Notes under the pieces: generated by a model
Seen by the model: the letters and a program-made list of their open reading frames with translations, nothing else
The model's database searches: none
What the model was told of the DNA's origin: nothing
Assembly (NCBI GenBank): GCA_047518265.1
Contig: JAKZRG010000057.1
Location: 38,988-102,987, forward strand
Length of the DNA: 64,000 bases
DNA from: Oceanospirillum sp047518265
GTDB lineage: Bacteria; Pseudomonadota; Gammaproteobacteria; Pseudomonadales; Halomonadaceae
Direction: 5' to 3'
Shown: positions 1 through 9,144 of the stretch, in pieces
Layout of the letters: each line of letters opens with the position of its first letter
How positions within the stretch are numbered: position 1 is the stretch's first letter
Made by a program: the position numbers and the translations under genes

Positions 1-819
1 GATCATATCCAAGTCAGCTTCCAGGCCAGTGATGCTGAGATGAACGACTACCTTTCCGGTAATAAGCGTTCATTTAAAGAAAAACTGGAAGTGGCCCGCA
101 CCGTAAAGAAACTGGGTTACCCCATGGTCTTTAACTGCGTGATACACAGAGAGAATATCGAACAGATCGATAAAATTATAGAGCTGTCGGTGGAACTGGA
201 ATCCGATTATGTAGAACTGGCCACCTCTCAGTATTACGGCTGGGCGCTGAAAAACCGGGACAATCTGCTGCCATCCAAGGCGCAATTGGTTGAAGCGGAA
301 GCGGTCACTAATCGTTACAGAGAAAAGATCAAGGACACTAGCCGCACTAAGCTAATTTTTGTGGTGCCAGATTATTACGAAGAACGGCCTAAAGGCTGTA
401 TGAATGGTTGGGGCAATCTATTTTTAACCATCACACCGGATGGTACCGCTCTGCCTTGCCATAGTGCGCGTGAACTACCCATTGAATTCCCTAACGTAAC
501 CAAGGAAACCATTGAGTCCATTTGGTATCGCTCCAATGGATTTAATCATTTCCGTGGCTACGAGTGGATGAAAGAGCCTTGTCGTTCCTGTGATGAAAAG
601 GAAAAAGACTTTGGCGGTTGCCGCTGTCAGGCCTTTCTACTGACAGGTGACGCAAATAATGCAGATCCTGTGTGTGCAAAATCCCCTCATCACCACCTGA
701 TCACCGATGCCCGCGAAAATGCGGATCTGGCCGAGCCTGCCAAGGAGTCAATGATCTACCGAAACCGTAAAAACTCACAAAAACTGACTCGCTCAGAAAA
801 ACTGATCGCTATCGGTTAA
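1..819 (+). CDS. pqqE: PQQ biosynthesis radical SAM protein PqqE (3' part)
   Basis: Cut by the left window edge; the reading frame is open from base 1 and 272 residues are visible. PqqE is the radical SAM/SPASM enzyme that forms the Glu-Tyr carbon-carbon link in the PqqA precursor peptide, the first step of pyrroloquinoline quinone synthesis in the cytoplasm. The visible part has the family signature QYYGWALKNR, the VVPDYY block, and SPASM cysteines in CMNGWG, LPCHSA, CRSC and GGCRCQ that hold auxiliary Fe-S clusters. The radical SAM CxxxCxxC motif would lie left of the window. The gene ends 13 bases before an S9 peptidase and is followed by pqqF, which confirms a PQQ operon. The identification rests on family-wide sequence resemblance and is strong. 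Confidence 0.95.
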   Translation, partial: DHIQVSFQASDAEMNDYLSGNKRSFKEKLEVARTVKKLGYPMVFNCVIHRENIEQIDKIIELSVELESDYVELATSQYYGWALKNRDNLLPSKAQLVEAEAVTNRYREKIKDTSRTKLIFVVPDYYEERPKGCMNGWGNLFLTITPDGTALPCHSARELPIEFPNVTKETIESIWYRSNGFNHFRGYEWMKEPCRSCDEKEKDFGGCRCQAFLLTGDANNADPVCAKSPHHHLITDARENADLAEPAKESMIYRNRKNSQKLTRSEKLIAIG

Positions 820-832
820 GGCTACACTGTTT

Positions 833-3061
833 ATGATAAAAAAAGATGCTGAGCAGTCAATGACTCGGCCCGAAACGACTTCCCACACGTTAACACCTGA
901 GCAAGTGGTTCATGCCCAAGCTCAGGTGAGCTTCCCCCGTAGCCACCTCAAAGGTGACTTCTGGCTAAACCATAATCCTGAAAAAAATCCGCTGACTCAA
1001 ATCTTTACCCGTCATCAAGGTCAGAATCACTGCTTATTGCCTGAACAGTATGGCGTGCGATCACGTGTACATGAGTATGGTGGTTTACCTTATACCCTTG
1101 ATGATATAGGGCTCTTCTGGATTGATGAACAAAGCCAACAACTCTATCAAGCCCAGTGGGAAAGTGCCCCGGTATCTTCAGTAGAACAAACAACGCTAAA
1201 AGAAAAAAACCAACTATCACGGATTGATTTAAATAGTATCCAAGCATTAACAAACACGGTTAAAAGCCGTTATGGCGAACCTGTATTACACCCAGAAAAA
1301 CCCGTAATTCTGGTTATTGAAGAATTACGCCTACAAGAGAAAGCCACAGCAAAAGAAGTGGTCAATCGCCTTATTGCAATCAATCTATTAACCGGCCAAC
1401 AACAAGTGATCGCACAAGGAGCTGACTTTTATTCAAGCCCTTGCTTCAATACAGACGGCTCTCAACTGGCTTGGATTGAATGGAATCACCCTGATCAGCC
1501 TTGGAACAATACTCGCTTAATGTCTGTGGCTTGGCCTAGTCCACTGGAACCCGTGGTAAAACAAGAAAGCCAAGAAACAGAAAAACTGAGAATATACGAA
1601 ACAGAGCAACAACTACCTTCAGCACCATTACAAGCGAATAGAGTATTCCCGACAGATTCCAATATAAAAGCCTCTGTACAACAACCCAGCTTTGATCAAA
1701 ATAACAGCTTACTGTTTATCAGTGATCATCAGGGATATTGGAATCTTTACCAACAGGAAGGATCGGGTGAATCCAGATGTCTGTACCGTATTCAGGCAGA
1801 TTGTTCCTCTGCTCCTTGGCAGTTTGGTAATAGTCACTATCAAGTTCTCGAACCAACGCTTACAAATGCAGAGATCACGATAGAAAAAGAAACGAATAAA
1901 GCAATAAGCACAGAAAACAAAGAAAAACAGATCATCATCTGTCTAAGCCAAAACGGACGCTGGTATTTGCACCAGCTGCAATGGCCTGCAGATAATAATC
2001 AAAACACAGCCCAGCCCAAAGTAACGCCGTTACTGGAGCAAGAGTATTCTCATTTTGCCCAACTCAGCGGCACCTATCACTCTGATAGTAAAAAATACCA
2101 CCTACTGACATTAGCGGCATCAGAGCAACAAGCCCTATCTGTCATTGCTTTTGACCTGACAAACCACAGTACCAGTCAAGTCATACCAGTAGCGATGGGA
2201 CAACAAGTCGAACAGGCCATTACACCTGAAGCAGTGAGCCTAAAGCTCCCTGAACATGAAATTCACGGATTGTTTTACCCTAACCCTCATCAGAAACAAG
2301 CTCCTTTGCTGATTAATGTTCATGGCGGCCCCACCTCCTGCGCTTTTTCTGGTCTCCAGTTGAATATTCAGTTTTGGTGTCAACAAGGCTTTAGTGTGTT
2401 GGATCTTAACCATAGGGGAAGCACGGGTTATGGCCGAAAATATCGAGAGGCCTTGTATAAGCGTTGGGGTGAAGCCGATCTGGAAGATGCTCGTCTGCTC
2501 GTTCATTGGCTGGAAAAACAAGGACGTATTAAAGCCGATCAAGTGGTGATTCGAGGCCAAAGCGCGGGTGGATACAGCGCTTTAAGGGCTGCAACTCTGG
2601 GGTACTTTACTGCAGCAGTCAGTTTATACGGCATTAGTGATCTGCAGAAACTGGCTAAGAGTACTCATAAATTCGAATCCCACTATCTGGATTGGTTAAT
2701 CGGAGATCCTAAAACCGATGCCATTACGTATCAACTACGCTCACCACTGTATAGCCTGAGTAAGCAAACACAACTGCCAGCACTATTACTGTTTCAAGGT
2801 AAAAAAGATCCCGTGGTACCGGTTGATCAAATGAGTCACTTTGCTCAACACTACCGGAGCTTGGGTCATCATTGTGAAACCTTTGTTTATCAGGATGAAG
2901 CTCATGGTTTCAGACAATACAACAACCGATTACATCAGCTAAATACTGAACTGGCCTTTTATCAGTCTCTGGGAATACTGCCCGATGCAAAAGCAATCCT
3001 TTCTCGCTCAAGCACCTGCTGCTCACCCCATTCCAATAGCATTATGCGCCAGCACGGATAA
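833..3061 (+). CDS. S9 prolyl-oligopeptidase family protein of the PQQ operon (PqqH/PqqM-like)
   Basis: 742 residues with no signal peptide, so probably cytoplasmic. The N-terminal two thirds is a divergent beta-propeller rich in Gln/Glu; the C-terminal third is an alpha/beta-hydrolase domain. A serine-protease triad can be read: Ser577 in GQSAGG, Asp659 in KKDPVVP and His691 in DEAHGF. S9 peptidases sit in pqq operons of several Pseudomonas species (pqqH/pqqM) and are thought to help process the PqqA peptide; their exact role is unsettled. The gene follows pqqE closely and overlaps pqqF by 77 bases, so the three are probably translated together. The ribosome site is weak, and an in-frame ATG at 860 is a possible alternative start. 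The protease fold is sure; the PQQ role is inferred from position. Confidence 0.88.
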   Translation: MIKKDAEQSMTRPETTSHTLTPEQVVHAQAQVSFPRSHLKGDFWLNHNPEKNPLTQIFTRHQGQNHCLLPEQYGVRSRVHEYGGLPYTLDDIGLFWIDEQSQQLYQAQWESAPVSSVEQTTLKEKNQLSRIDLNSIQALTNTVKSRYGEPVLHPEKPVILVIEELRLQEKATAKEVVNRLIAINLLTGQQQVIAQGADFYSSPCFNTDGSQLAWIEWNHPDQPWNNTRLMSVAWPSPLEPVVKQESQETEKLRIYETEQQLPSAPLQANRVFPTDSNIKASVQQPSFDQNNSLLFISDHQGYWNLYQQEGSGESRCLYRIQADCSSAPWQFGNSHYQVLEPTLTNAEITIEKETNKAISTENKEKQIIICLSQNGRWYLHQLQWPADNNQNTAQPKVTPLLEQEYSHFAQLSGTYHSDSKKYHLLTLAASEQQALSVIAFDLTNHSTSQVIPVAMGQQVEQAITPEAVSLKLPEHEIHGLFYPNPHQKQAPLLINVHGGPTSCAFSGLQLNIQFWCQQGFSVLDLNHRGSTGYGRKYREALYKRWGEADLEDARLLVHWLEKQGRIKADQVVIRGQSAGGYSALRAATLGYFTAAVSLYGISDLQKLAKSTHKFESHYLDWLIGDPKTDAITYQLRSPLYSLSKQTQLPALLLFQGKKDPVVPVDQMSHFAQHYRSLGHHCETFVYQDEAHGFRQYNNRLHQLNTELAFYQSLGILPDAKAILSRSSTCCSPHSNSIMRQHG

Positions 3062-4907
3062 TCGTTGTCGCATTGTTGCGACCTTTGCTTGTGGTAGCGC
3101 CCACGAACCAGAAGAGTGGCCTGGGCTGGCACACCTTCTGGAACACAGTCTATTTTTGGGCAGCCATTTTCTTTCAAAAGAGGAGTTAGCAAAGGAAGCA
3201 AAAGACAGTTTAGAGGAAAGCACTAACAAAAAAACAGCATTGGGTGCTGGGGATATTCAAGCCGAGTTTTTACAAATGGGCGGCATGGTCAACGCCAGTA
3301 CTCAGCTATTCCACACCAGTTACATGCTGGAATGCCCTGAATCTCACCTTTCCCATAGTATGGAGTTGTTAAGCCAACTCCTGTTTTGTCCCACATTTGA
3401 TGCAGAACGCATTATCACTGAACTGGATATTATTGAGGCAGAATACCAAGCCCGCTGCGGAGATAGCGAACAACAGGTTCAGGCCGTTATTCAACAGATC
3501 AGCCATCCAGATCACCCCTTCCATCGCTTCTGTGCCGGTAATAAAAGCACTCTGGCTAAGAACGATCCTGAACTGCTGTGCATTTTGCGTCGTTTTTACC
3601 AGCACTATTATCAGCCTAAATACCTAAGTTTATTTGTTGAAGCTCCAGAAGAACTACTGAAAAAGATTGAACATCAGCTGCCACAGGTTATACAGACACA
3701 TTACCACAAGGCATTGCCTAGACACCTTTCAGCTATATTACCCTGCGATTTAACCCTCCAGTTATCAGCCCCTAAAAACGCTAGCCTCCCTCTTGGCTGG
3801 CCTGATAAAAATAAACGACTGGGAGTTAAGAGCCCTAATGCGGGTTACGAATGGTGCTGGTGCATACCAACCCTTTTATTGCCTGCAGTAGACCAACTGG
3901 ATTTGCCCAACGGCTTTAGTCACAAGATTCAGATGATCCATCAAGAACAACTGATTCTTTCTGTATCCTATGAAGCAGTAACAGTAATATCTGCAAAAGA
4001 TATGCAGCAACGTTTAACACATCTTATTGAAACCCTGAATACACAACTCCTTCAAACAGAGCAACACGATGGACAGACAAGTCCAAAAAAGGGACACGAG
4101 CAAAAGCAGATACAGAAACAACCCCAGGAACAAAAGAGAGCTCTCCCCCAATTACTACAAACTGTACAGCAAAGTCTTTACCACCACTTTAGATTACCGG
4201 TAGTACAGGCCTCTATTTTAAACAATGCCTTACTCCGACAGCTGAATAAACCCGTAGAATTGCACATTATCCGTCACCCAGATATTAGCGGAACAGCACA
4301 AAGCGATTTTTTCCCGACAGATTATCAAATCGACTTTAAGCTCTCTGTAAACCTACTAGAAAAACCCAAACATCAAGTAGAGATGCCTTATCGCAGTCTA
4401 CATAAATATCTAATGAGCCACTCAGAACAATTACAACCAGAACAAACGGATCAATCCCAATCCGTTAATACCTATGACCCTCATAACCAAGCTGCTCTGA
4501 TATGGCTAAAAGCTAGCCCCATACAGGATAAACAGCAGGCGCAACACTCTGCCCATCGAGCTATCTGGCAGCTACAAAAGTATGCGTACCAACAGCTCAG
4601 GCTAGAGCAACGCCTAGGTTATATCGTGCACACGGGGTATTTAGAGCTGAATCAACAACCCGGCATTATGCTATTGATTCAAGGGGAGAACCGCTTTAGC
4701 GGTGAACAACTACTAGTATTTCTAACAAACTTTATTGCCCAACAAAATAATGTTTTACAACACCCTATTCCTGCGGATAAGCAAAGCCACTGGCAAGCAT
4801 ATTGTAAAAAACACCAACTGGATTATGACAATAATGTACCATTAGCCCAGAGCAATACAGATATCTCTCTATGGCCCCAAATACAGCTCTTTAGCCAAAC
4901 AGATTAA
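2985..4907 (+). CDS. pqqF: PqqF-like M16 zinc metalloprotease
   Basis: 640 residues. PqqF is an insulinase-family (M16) protease that, with PqqG or alone, cuts the modified PqqA peptide to release the cross-linked Glu-Tyr dipeptide. The inverted zinc motif HxxEH is present as H50-LLE-H54 in GLAHLLEHSLFLGS, and the distal zinc ligand is probably E153 in IIEAEYQ. The spacing between them is longer than usual because of a Lys/Glu-rich insertion around residues 68-90. Many PqqF proteins are about 750 residues or longer, so this one is short, with a low-complexity Gln/Lys stretch near residues 350-385 in place of ordered sequence. The start overlaps the S9 peptidase by 77 bases; the match to the family begins almost at the first residue, which supports this start. 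A perfect hairpin follows the stop. Confidence 0.88.
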   Translation: MQKQSFLAQAPAAHPIPIALCASTDNRCRIVATFACGSAHEPEEWPGLAHLLEHSLFLGSHFLSKEELAKEAKDSLEESTNKKTALGAGDIQAEFLQMGGMVNASTQLFHTSYMLECPESHLSHSMELLSQLLFCPTFDAERIITELDIIEAEYQARCGDSEQQVQAVIQQISHPDHPFHRFCAGNKSTLAKNDPELLCILRRFYQHYYQPKYLSLFVEAPEELLKKIEHQLPQVIQTHYHKALPRHLSAILPCDLTLQLSAPKNASLPLGWPDKNKRLGVKSPNAGYEWCWCIPTLLLPAVDQLDLPNGFSHKIQMIHQEQLILSVSYEAVTVISAKDMQQRLTHLIETLNTQLLQTEQHDGQTSPKKGHEQKQIQKQPQEQKRALPQLLQTVQQSLYHHFRLPVVQASILNNALLRQLNKPVELHIIRHPDISGTAQSDFFPTDYQIDFKLSVNLLEKPKHQVEMPYRSLHKYLMSHSEQLQPEQTDQSQSVNTYDPHNQAALIWLKASPIQDKQQAQHSAHRAIWQLQKYAYQQLRLEQRLGYIVHTGYLELNQQPGIMLLIQGENRFSGEQLLVFLTNFIAQQNNVLQHPIPADKQSHWQAYCKKHQLDYDNNVPLAQSNTDISLWPQIQLFSQTD

Positions 4908-4926
4908 TCCCACTTATTTTCATTAT

Positions 4927-4950
4927 CATATGGCAAGTTTTTGCCATATG
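4927..4950. terminator. Perfect 10-bp hairpin after pqqF
   Basis: CATATGGCAA, a GTTT loop, then TTGCCATATG form a perfect stem-loop 20 bases after the pqqF stop. No T-run follows, so it may be a transcript-end stabiliser or a weak or Rho-assisted terminator rather than a classical intrinsic terminator. The rest of the gap 4908-5304 shows a small hairpin near 5045-5060 and the direct repeat ATGGCCTAA near 4950 and 4972, and no gene. Confidence 0.55.
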
Positions 4951-5304
4951 ATGGCCTAAATCTACAATAAAATGGCCTAATTTAAGCAAAAATCTTCCTT
5001 TAAAAGTATCAAACCTCTACTGAGTAGCCCACTCGTCTAACAAACGGCAATAAACTGCCGCCTAGAATAACGATCAGAAAAAATGCATACCGTAACTACC
5101 TGCTTTTTCTGGATAATCATTCAATTACATCTATTTTATTGATTTATTTCTTCCTTAAATAATCTAACTGTCAAGATTGTGTAAAGGCCCTGAAAAGAGA
5201 GAGTAAAGACTCTGTAAACTGATCCATAACGGAATAAGCTTTGCTCTAAGTATGATGCTTACCTTCAAAAAGTAAGGTATTTATCCATAAAAGGAGTTTT
5301 ACCC

Positions 5305-5763
5305 ATGAACATTTCTGGCATTAATTCATCTCAGATGCCCATGCGTGGCCAAGGCCCAAGCCCAGAAGAACGCATGAATAAGCTTGTTGAAAAAATTGAA
5401 AGTGGCGACATTGATACTGACAAATTACAGGAGCGCCTTAGCGAACGTTTCGGGGAAGATGCCACAGGCATCGTTGCAGACGATGGCAGTGTTAACATCG
5501 ATGGTTTAAAAGAACTATTTGCAAATAATGCCCCACAAGGTGGTCCACCACCTCATGGTCAAGGAGGTATGCCACCTCCACCGCCTCCTCAAGGTGGTGA
5601 AGCCGCTAGCTTTGAAGAAAATCTAATTGAAATGTTAGGGGAAGAAACCGTCTCAGGCTTAAAAGATGAAAATGGTCAATTTGATTTTCAAGCACTGATC
5701 GAAACCCTACAGGCAAATGAGGTTGATAGCCCTGTGGGCTCTTTGTTCTCAGCTCAAGCCTAA
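5305..5763 (+). CDS. Small Pro/Gly-rich protein with duplicated EF-hand-like segment
   Basis: 152 residues, preceded by a strong AGGAG ribosome site. There is no signal peptide. The protein has two similar acidic segments: one around residues 48-75 (FGEDATGIVADDGSVNIDG) and one around 110-140 (LGEETVSGLKDENGQFDFQ). Each contains a D-x-D/N-G-x-x-x turn followed by a short helix ending in L..AN, which resembles a loose EF-hand. They are separated by a Pro/Gly-rich linker with repeated PQGG and PPP runs at about residues 76-100. I do not recognise a named family; calcium binding is a guess from the acidic turns. It stands alone, with its own promoter region, between the pqq operon and a LysE exporter. 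It is likely real because of the clear ribosome site and non-random composition. Confidence 0.7.
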   Translation: MNISGINSSQMPMRGQGPSPEERMNKLVEKIESGDIDTDKLQERLSERFGEDATGIVADDGSVNIDGLKELFANNAPQGGPPPHGQGGMPPPPPPQGGEAASFEENLIEMLGEETVSGLKDENGQFDFQALIETLQANEVDSPVGSLFSAQA

Positions 5764-5844
5764 TCAACATCTGCAGTTTTAATGGGCCGTCAGTCAGCGG
5801 CTCATTTAAATTCATTTACATCTCTCATCGGGTTAAAATACTGA

Positions 5845-5932
5845 GCACCTAAACAAAGGCTTCTCGACAAAAACACCACCTTCCCTTGGTTACTGGCCAG
5901 AGAATATCGAAATACTTTTGTTTAGGTATCGA
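5845..5932. repeat. Intergenic palindromic repeat, copy A
   Basis: Imperfect inverted repeat. The left arm at 5845-5867 contains CACCTAAACAAAGG and ends TCTCGA; the right arm at 5908-5932 contains TCGAAATACTTTTGTTTAGG. The arms pair across about 40 bases that include a CTGGCCAG palindrome. Similar arms or cores are seen at 6611, 18782, 46941 and 54389. The element lies between the Pro/Gly-rich gene and the LysE gene. Confidence 0.55.
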
Positions 5933-5968
5933 TAGCTATTTTCTGCCCCTATAAACAAGGAGTTGACA

Positions 5969-6589
5969 ATGTTTAACCCAGAATTCCTGCTTACCGCCTT
6001 AATCGTTGTTCTATTACCGGGGACTGGCGTTATTTATACCGTTTCGATGGGACTGATTTACGGTAGAAGGGCGAGTACTTTTGCTGCTATAGGCTGTACT
6101 CTGGGGATTGTGCCTCACCTGCTAGCCAGTGTCTCAGGCTTAGCCGCTCTTTTGCATACCAGCGCCCTAGCCTTCCAGTTTATTAAATATCTTGGAGTAA
6201 TTTATCTGGCCTATTTGGCTTGGTCTATGTGGAAAAATGCCGGTAGTCTGCAATTGGAATCTTCGGATGATCATAAAAAACAGCAGTTATTGAATATCGC
6301 GCAACGCGCTTTTTTAACGAATATCCTCAACCCTAAACTATCCATCTTCTTTTTGGCTTTTCTTCCACAATTTGTACCTGCCGATAGCTCTAGTGCAACA
6401 TTAACGATGCTAGGCCTGAGTAGCATATTTATGCTGTTGACCTTAATTGTTTTCACCCTATACGGCCTATTTGCCCATCAAGTACGCCAATATATTAATC
6501 ATTCACCACAATGGTTAACGTGGTTACAGCGCACTTTTGCCGGTATTTTTATTGCCTTAGGCGCAAAGTTGGCAATGGCTGAGCGTTAA
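5969..6589 (+). CDS. LysE/RhtB family amino-acid exporter
   Basis: 206 residues. An inner-membrane transporter of the LysE/RhtB superfamily, which exports amino acids such as lysine, threonine or homoserine lactone by proton exchange. The N-terminal signature LLPGTGVIYTVSMGLIYGRR matches the family's conserved first loop (usually PGP; here PGT), and about six hydrophobic segments can be traced, including one near KYLGVIYLAYLAW. The conserved NPKLSIFFLAFLPQF block is present. ATG 5969 is chosen because AAGGAG sits six bases upstream; a TTG two codons earlier is less likely. The substrate cannot be told. A second member of the family lies at 22478. Confidence 0.88.
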   Translation: MFNPEFLLTALIVVLLPGTGVIYTVSMGLIYGRRASTFAAIGCTLGIVPHLLASVSGLAALLHTSALAFQFIKYLGVIYLAYLAWSMWKNAGSLQLESSDDHKKQQLLNIAQRAFLTNILNPKLSIFFLAFLPQFVPADSSSATLTMLGLSSIFMLLTLIVFTLYGLFAHQVRQYINHSPQWLTWLQRTFAGIFIALGAKLAMAER

Positions 6590-6610
6590 AAGTAAGTCCA
6601 AAAATACCCG

Positions 6611-6637
6611 TATCTTCCGGCCGCTGGCCGGAAGATA
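6611..6637. repeat. Palindromic repeat, copy B (perfect 12-bp stem)
   Basis: TATCTTCCGGCC, a GCT loop, then GGCCGGAAGATA form a perfect hairpin 22 bases after the LysE gene stop. The flanking bases to about 6662 (TCAAAAGACACTTGTCTAGG) resemble the outer right arm of the copy at 5845. It lies between converging genes and could act as a bidirectional transcription barrier. Confidence 0.65.
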
Positions 6638-6698
6638 TCAAAAGACACTTGTCTAGGTACTTAGCTACAGCGCCATACGTCTCTTATAGAGCAATAAA

Positions 6699-8843
6699 CT
6701 AATCAGGAATGGATAAGGTGTTCTCAGACCAGACAATCTGATCCTCTCCTGGCTGATCTTGTATTTCACCAAACATCTGCTCTGTAATCTGCGCCTCTCC
6801 ACTTTCTAACATAGAAGTCGTCCGTATTACCTGACTCGGCGACAGACTTTCCCCCTGACTAAGGTGGGCAAACATCTGGTTCACCGCCTGCTCAAAATAT
6901 GGATGAATATAACCATAACGATGCTTCATATCTGCCGGAGTGGCATAAAATCCTAGGTTAGGTGCTAACAGATACGCAAACATCTCTAGGTGATGACCAT
7001 TTTCGATCTCCCAGTACACAACATCATCACGAGTATCTACCTGACGATTACGAGCATAATAAGCACGAGCCCCATGATTTGGTGCAATAATTTGATCCGA
7101 ACGACCTTGCATAATAATAGTGGGTTTATCTTGTAGATCACCGGTCATTATCGCTTCCTGAATACCGGCTTGCACCCGCTCAAAATCACCATTCTGTTGA
7201 TAAGTCTCTAATAGACCTAATGATTTCAATTTCTCATTACCATAATTTGACATGGCAAAGAAACACAGATCACCGTCTAAGTTTTTATCATCCGTGGAGT
7301 TAAAAGCAGTAGCAGCATAAGGAGAGTCAGCATTCATATTCACAGGTTGAACCCAGCGACTACCACCAGCAACCATATTTTGCCCTAAGAAACGCAACGC
7401 TTTGTCTTCTTCACTCAGAGACTCAAACTGTTTGGTACCGCCGTTGTAAGAGGCAAAGCTAATACCACACAGCTGATCAGAGATCTGATAACGGCCATAA
7501 GAGTTACCATAAGTATTAGTAATTTCAGAGAAGACACTGCTAAATGTTGGTATGGCAAGATTTTGCTCCGTTAAAAACCCTGCAGTAGTATTCATCAAAT
7601 CCTGCGCTTCTTGGGCTAATACTTGAAGATCATCTGAATCAGATTCTAACAAGCCCAATGCTTGCAAACGCGTACAACGTTCTGGTGATTTATGGGAATT
7701 AACAAGATCCGCAGAATCATTAGCGGTTAGATTATTGGCACAGGGCTGATAAACCGCACCAAAGGCATGAGTATCATATAAGCTCCAACCAACCGATTCT
7801 GGTCCCCAACTACGACTCCCTTGAGTAATGGTAAAATCCTGCTCGTCCATTGCTGCACTTGGCTCAACGGCTATCACCCCATCAATAAGGTTTGCTGTAT
7901 CTTGTTCTGCGGCCATTAGTACAGCCCTTCCGCCATTAGACCAACTCGCTGCAATAACCGTTGTGTTATCGGGATTAAGACTCGTCTCAGGATAGGTTTG
8001 GTTTAACGCATAAAATGCAAATTCAATAGATTGCAGAGTATTTAACCCCCAATCTTTGCCAGGGTTTTGTTGAGAATGTGCATGCTTAGTGGTGGTTGTT
8101 CTAACATCCGTAGCTTCAGCAAAACCATCAGAAAACATTGCAGTAAAAGCAGAATCAGTACCGGCATCAGCAGAGCTGACCAGCTTTCCGTCTAAACTCA
8201 ATACCTGATCACTACCAATAAAGTGCACGCCATCACCTGTGCCTTTATCCGTATAAGCCACCGCACATCCACGTTTTAAGGCCGCATCCCCTGCAGTACC
8301 CGCTGCACCATAGACTCCCCTAGAACCAGAGGATGGCCCAGCCAATATACAAGGGGATTCAGCATTAAACGTTGAAGGAATTTGTACAACTAATTTAACG
8401 TTAACCGCACCGGTTCCATCATCAACTATCGCTTCATATTCTGTACCAGATACTTGTCCGGTAAAGCTTTCGACAGTATGAGATGTAATGCCCTCACTCA
8501 CTAACGGCCCCCAATGAGTCCCCCAACCACCAGGCGTTACAGGGTCCATCATGCTTTTATAATTACTGCCCAATTGATAACGTCGAATAGATGCAGCATT
8601 GGACGCTAGCTCAACAGCTGTCGGTGATACCGAGCCATTTGTTAGATCAAGAGAATGACCTGTTAAGAGATCATCATTAACACCGTCAAGCTCAACTTTA
8701 TTGGCACTACCGGAAACATAAGCCGGTAATGTTTGGTAATTGTTTTGATCGGAACCTGTAGCGTCTTTGGTGTTATCAGAGGAACCTAAACAACCTGCCA
8801 GAATCAATGAGCTGGCGGTAGTCAGTAAAATCATCCTTTGCAT
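6699..8843 (-). CDS. 3-hydroxybutyrate oligomer hydrolase (3HBOH family), lipoprotein
   Basis: 714 residues. Enzymes of this family hydrolyse linear oligomers of D-3-hydroxybutyrate to monomers during polyhydroxybutyrate use. The sequence follows the family over its whole length, including GGWGTHWGPLVSEG, ILAGPSSGSRG and QGRSDQIIAPNHGARAYY. The probable nucleophile is S302 in the serine-hydrolase elbow SWSNGG; the C-terminal GHHLEMF supplies a candidate catalytic His. The N-terminus is a lipoprotein signal with lipobox LAGC, so the protein should be lipid-anchored, facing the periplasm or the outside. ATG 8843 is chosen because GAGG lies just upstream and because it gives a clean signal peptide; a TTG at 8864 is in frame but less likely. 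It is a single gene with no PHB genes beside it. Confidence 0.88.
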   Translation of the reverse strand: MQRMILLTTASSLILAGCLGSSDNTKDATGSDQNNYQTLPAYVSGSANKVELDGVNDDLLTGHSLDLTNGSVSPTAVELASNAASIRRYQLGSNYKSMMDPVTPGGWGTHWGPLVSEGITSHTVESFTGQVSGTEYEAIVDDGTGAVNVKLVVQIPSTFNAESPCILAGPSSGSRGVYGAAGTAGDAALKRGCAVAYTDKGTGDGVHFIGSDQVLSLDGKLVSSADAGTDSAFTAMFSDGFAEATDVRTTTTKHAHSQQNPGKDWGLNTLQSIEFAFYALNQTYPETSLNPDNTTVIAASWSNGGRAVLMAAEQDTANLIDGVIAVEPSAAMDEQDFTITQGSRSWGPESVGWSLYDTHAFGAVYQPCANNLTANDSADLVNSHKSPERCTRLQALGLLESDSDDLQVLAQEAQDLMNTTAGFLTEQNLAIPTFSSVFSEITNTYGNSYGRYQISDQLCGISFASYNGGTKQFESLSEEDKALRFLGQNMVAGGSRWVQPVNMNADSPYAATAFNSTDDKNLDGDLCFFAMSNYGNEKLKSLGLLETYQQNGDFERVQAGIQEAIMTGDLQDKPTIIMQGRSDQIIAPNHGARAYYARNRQVDTRDDVVYWEIENGHHLEMFAYLLAPNLGFYATPADMKHRYGYIHPYFEQAVNQMFAHLSQGESLSPSQVIRTTSMLESGEAQITEQMFGEIQDQPGEDQIVWSENTLSIPD

Positions 8844-9144
8844 ATCAACCTCGATAGTTATCAAACGAGTTATTGTTTTTATTCACGATATTCAAAATGG
8901 TCTATTGGTATAACCATTTCTTAATCGGATACAAAACAAGATATATGCCAGATTCTTAAGGTGCTGAATTGAAAGAATAAAAAATAAAAGCTCAGGCTAT
9001 TGCCTGTGAAAAAAGACAAAACCTTGTTTAATAAACCAGACAAATTCCAGATATGTAGACATAAAAGATCGCCAATAAAAAACCCTAATCATTTCAGATC
9101 AGGGTTCCTTTTTCAGTAAGCGGTGCAAACCTATTGATAAAACA
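8844..9144. other. Intergenic region between ndh and the 3HB-oligomer hydrolase gene
   Basis: About 300 bases that carry the ndh terminator at 9076-9106 and, nearer the hydrolase gene, AT-rich sequence that should hold its promoter. No gene is seen. A short AGGCTATTGCCT inverted repeat lies near 8994. Confidence 0.5.
9076..9106 (-). terminator. Rho-independent terminator of ndh
   Basis: Read on the minus strand, AACCCTGATC and GATTAGGGTT pair around a TGAAAT loop and are followed by TTTTATT. It lies about 40 bases after the ndh stop. Confidence 0.85.
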
